Source: Actinomycetota bacterium (GTDB taxonomy: Bacteria > Actinomycetota > Actinomycetes > JACCUZ01). From it: 5,363 nucleotides of DNA. Where the stretch lies: assembly GCA_030841195.1 (NCBI GenBank), contig JAVEDA010000236.1:1-5363 (forward strand). Reading direction: 5' to 3'. Positions 4,100-5,363 of the stretch are shown here, piece by piece (the stretch's first letter is position 1; the number at the start of each line of letters is the position of its first letter). Both the position numbers and the translations under genes were made by a program. The notes under the pieces are model-generated. The model saw only the letters and a program-made list of their open reading frames with translations, was not told the origin of the DNA and made no database searches.

Positions 4100-5363
4100 T
4101 CAGTCCGTCGACCCGTCCCTCGGCAGCGCGCCGTCGAGGACCTGGAGAGCGGTGCCCGGGACGCTCGCGAGCGGTCCGTCGACCACCCGCAGCACCGTGA
4201 GCACGCTGGGACCGGCCCCCGGCACCCGGCCCTCGACCAGCAGGTCGGGCACCCCGTCACCCGTGCGGTCCTGACCCGCGACGTCGCTGCCGAAGTTGCC
4301 GAACTTCTGCGGCTCGCCCGGGACCGTGGTTGGCGCCTGCGTCAGCATGCGGTTGCCGGTGGTGCGGAAGCCGGTCTTGCCGACCCGCAGCAGCGTGATC
4401 GCGCCGGCGTCCTTGATGCCGTCCACGTCCCGACGGGGCACGCCCACCACGACCTCGTTGCGGCCGTTGTGGTTGACGTCCGCAATGGTGACCGACGCAC
4501 CGAAGAAGTCGCCGTAGGCCGAGCTGCCGGGCACGCCGCGGGTCTCCTGGGTGGCGGTCACGCCGGCCCGCGGACCGGAGGCGGACCCGCGGAACAGCGT
4601 GACGCTCCCAACGCCGACGAACGGCTTGCGAGTGGTCGGGTCGTAGCGCGCGTACGGCCGTGAGGTGACGACGTCGGGGAAGCGGTCGCCGGTGACCTTG
4701 CCGATGGCGATGCTGTCGGCCGACCGGCTGCTGATCACCGTGGCGGTGCGCGGACCGGTCGCGGTGCCACGGAGCCAGGAGATGTGGCGGCCGGTGTCGG
4801 CGGACGACGACTCGACCAGGTCGACGTGGCCGTCGCGGTCGACGTCGCCCGCGGCCAGTGTCTGGCCGAACCACTTCGTGCCCGCCGGACGCGGCACGAT
4901 GCTGGACCGCGCGACGGAGAACCCGGCGGGGCCGCCGCGGAGCACCACGACCGAGGACCGGTCGGTGCCCTTGTTGTCGCCGTCGTCGTCTGGGGCGCCG
5001 ACCGCGAGGTCCGGCCACTGGTCGCCGTCCAGCGACGCGATGACCACGCCGCGGCCGAAGCTCACCAGGTCGCCGTCGGCGCGGCGCGGCCAGACCGTGC
5101 TGGTCGCGGCTGCCTGGGTCAGGCCGGCCGGCGAGCCGTGGAAGACGGTGACCGAGCCGTAGCCGTCTGGTTGCGGGTAGTAGCCCGGGGCGCCCACGAC
5201 CAGGTCGGCGTAGCCGTCGAGGTCGAGGTCGGCACTCGCGAGCGAGGAACCGAACCCTTCGTTGCCCTCCGGTGCCTCCGGGTGGCGCAGCACGGTGGCG
5301 GGGCCGTAGCCGTGGACGGAGCCCCCGCGGACCGGGACAAGGACCGGGCCCCCCGCCTCGTTG
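4100..5363 (-). CDS. FG-GAP repeat beta-propeller protein, 5' end outside window
   Basis: An integrin-alpha-like FG-GAP/VCBS protein, probably secreted and calcium-binding; members act in adhesion or surface binding, or form the propeller part of extracellular enzymes. The frame is open from the window edge (first full codon at 5362) to the TGA at 4102-4100, giving 420 residues and no stop before the edge, so the GTG at 5293 is not a credible start: residues upstream of it (VLVPVRGGSVHGYGPATVL) continue a propeller blade. Six blades are visible, spaced 52-70 residues apart, with Ca-binding loops such as DLDLDGYAD and DVDRDGHVD and FG...GAP ends. With the partial blade at the edge this suits a seven-bladed propeller. 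After the last blade the protein stops within about 40 residues: no LPXTG motif, transmembrane helix or additional domain is present at the C-terminus. A signal peptide would have to lie outside the window. It converges with the hydrolase gene across 12 bp. The biological role is unknown. Confidence 0.9.
   Translation of the reverse strand, partial: NEAGGPVLVPVRGGSVHGYGPATVLRHPEAPEGNEGFGSSLASADLDLDGYADLVVGAPGYYPQPDGYGSVTVFHGSPAGLTQAAATSTVWPRRADGDLVSFGRGVVIASLDGDQWPDLAVGAPDDDGDNKGTDRSSVVVLRGGPAGFSVARSSIVPRPAGTKWFGQTLAAGDVDRDGHVDLVESSSADTGRHISWLRGTATGPRTATVISSRSADSIAIGKVTGDRFPDVVTSRPYARYDPTTRKPFVGVGSVTLFRGSASGPRAGVTATQETRGVPGSSAYGDFFGASVTIADVNHNGRNEVVVGVPRRDVDGIKDAGAITLLRVGKTGFRTTGNRMLTQAPTTVPGEPQKFGNFGSDVAGQDRTGDGVPDLLVEGRVPGAGPSVLTVLRVVDGPLASVPGTALQVLDGALPRDGSTD
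4229..5254 (-). repeat. Six FG-GAP repeat blades within the propeller gene
   Basis: In minus-strand order the repeat cores lie at about 5254-5183 (FGSS...VVGAPG), 5059-4985 (FGRG...AVGAPD), 4870-4814 (FGQT...DVDRDGHVDLV), 4714-4655 (SIAIGKVTGDRFPD, degenerate), 4504-4436 (FGAS...DVNHNGRNEVVVGVP) and 4294-4229 (FGSD...DRTGDGVPDLLVEG). The fourth lacks the FG start and has a shortened acidic loop; the others keep the aspartate/asparagine pattern for calcium. These are protein-level repeats; the DNA is diverged. Confidence 0.85.

Noticed and set aside
3202..4200. A 332-codon plus-strand frame over the zinc-ribbon and hydrolase genes
   Set aside because: It overlaps two well-supported genes in another frame, is Arg/Gly/Ala-rich with no motif, and would run into the convergent propeller gene.
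4257..5018. A 253-codon minus-strand frame inside the FG-GAP gene
   Set aside because: Arg-rich shadow frame of the propeller gene with no recognisable motif.
5119..5293. GTG at 5293 as the start of the FG-GAP gene
   Set aside because: The frame continues open to the window edge with propeller-like sequence upstream, so the gene is truncated by the window instead of starting there.

Overview
The window looks like chromosomal DNA from a high-GC actinobacterium. Base composition is strongly GC-rich with G/C in third codon positions, GTG starts are common, and one gene is an actinobacterial-type NucS/EndoMS mismatch endonuclease. A genus cannot be assigned from the sequence alone. I see no transposase, tRNA, rRNA, CRISPR array or phage gene, and composition is even throughout. 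This reads as ordinary core chromosome, not as an accessory island.

Layout from left to right. Positions 1-106 hold no gene. They contain a short GC-rich tandem and inverted repeat just downstream of the nucS stop, possibly a transcription terminator. A minus-strand pair follows: nucS (107-778) and, 11 bp upstream of it in transcription order, a single-domain STAS anti-sigma-factor antagonist (790-1140, or up to 1239 if the first ATG is used). A divergent intergenic region (about 1141-1271) separates this pair from a plus-strand cluster of three genes with gaps of only 6 and 5 bp. These are a double-module 3-hydroxyacyl-CoA dehydrogenase (1272-3047), an 89-residue zinc-ribbon-like protein (3054-3323) and an alpha/beta hydrolase (3329-4087). 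Convergent to this cluster, and only 12 bp beyond it, ends a large FG-GAP repeat beta-propeller protein (4100 to beyond 5363, minus strand) whose N-terminus lies outside the window.

How the genes relate. The dehydrogenase works in CoA-thioester metabolism (3-hydroxybutyryl-CoA / beta-oxidation-type chemistry). The tightly packed zinc-ribbon protein and hydrolase are probably co-transcribed with it, but their substrates cannot be read from sequence. NucS performs non-canonical mismatch repair in actinobacteria that lack MutS/MutL, and here shares a transcript-like arrangement with a phospho-switch (STAS) protein. The FG-GAP protein is probably secreted and unrelated to the others.

I did not find a convincing new biological system. 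The most interesting observations are the two dehydrogenase modules with different nucleotide-binding signatures, the STAS-nucS pairing, and the small conserved-looking zinc-ribbon protein between two metabolic genes.
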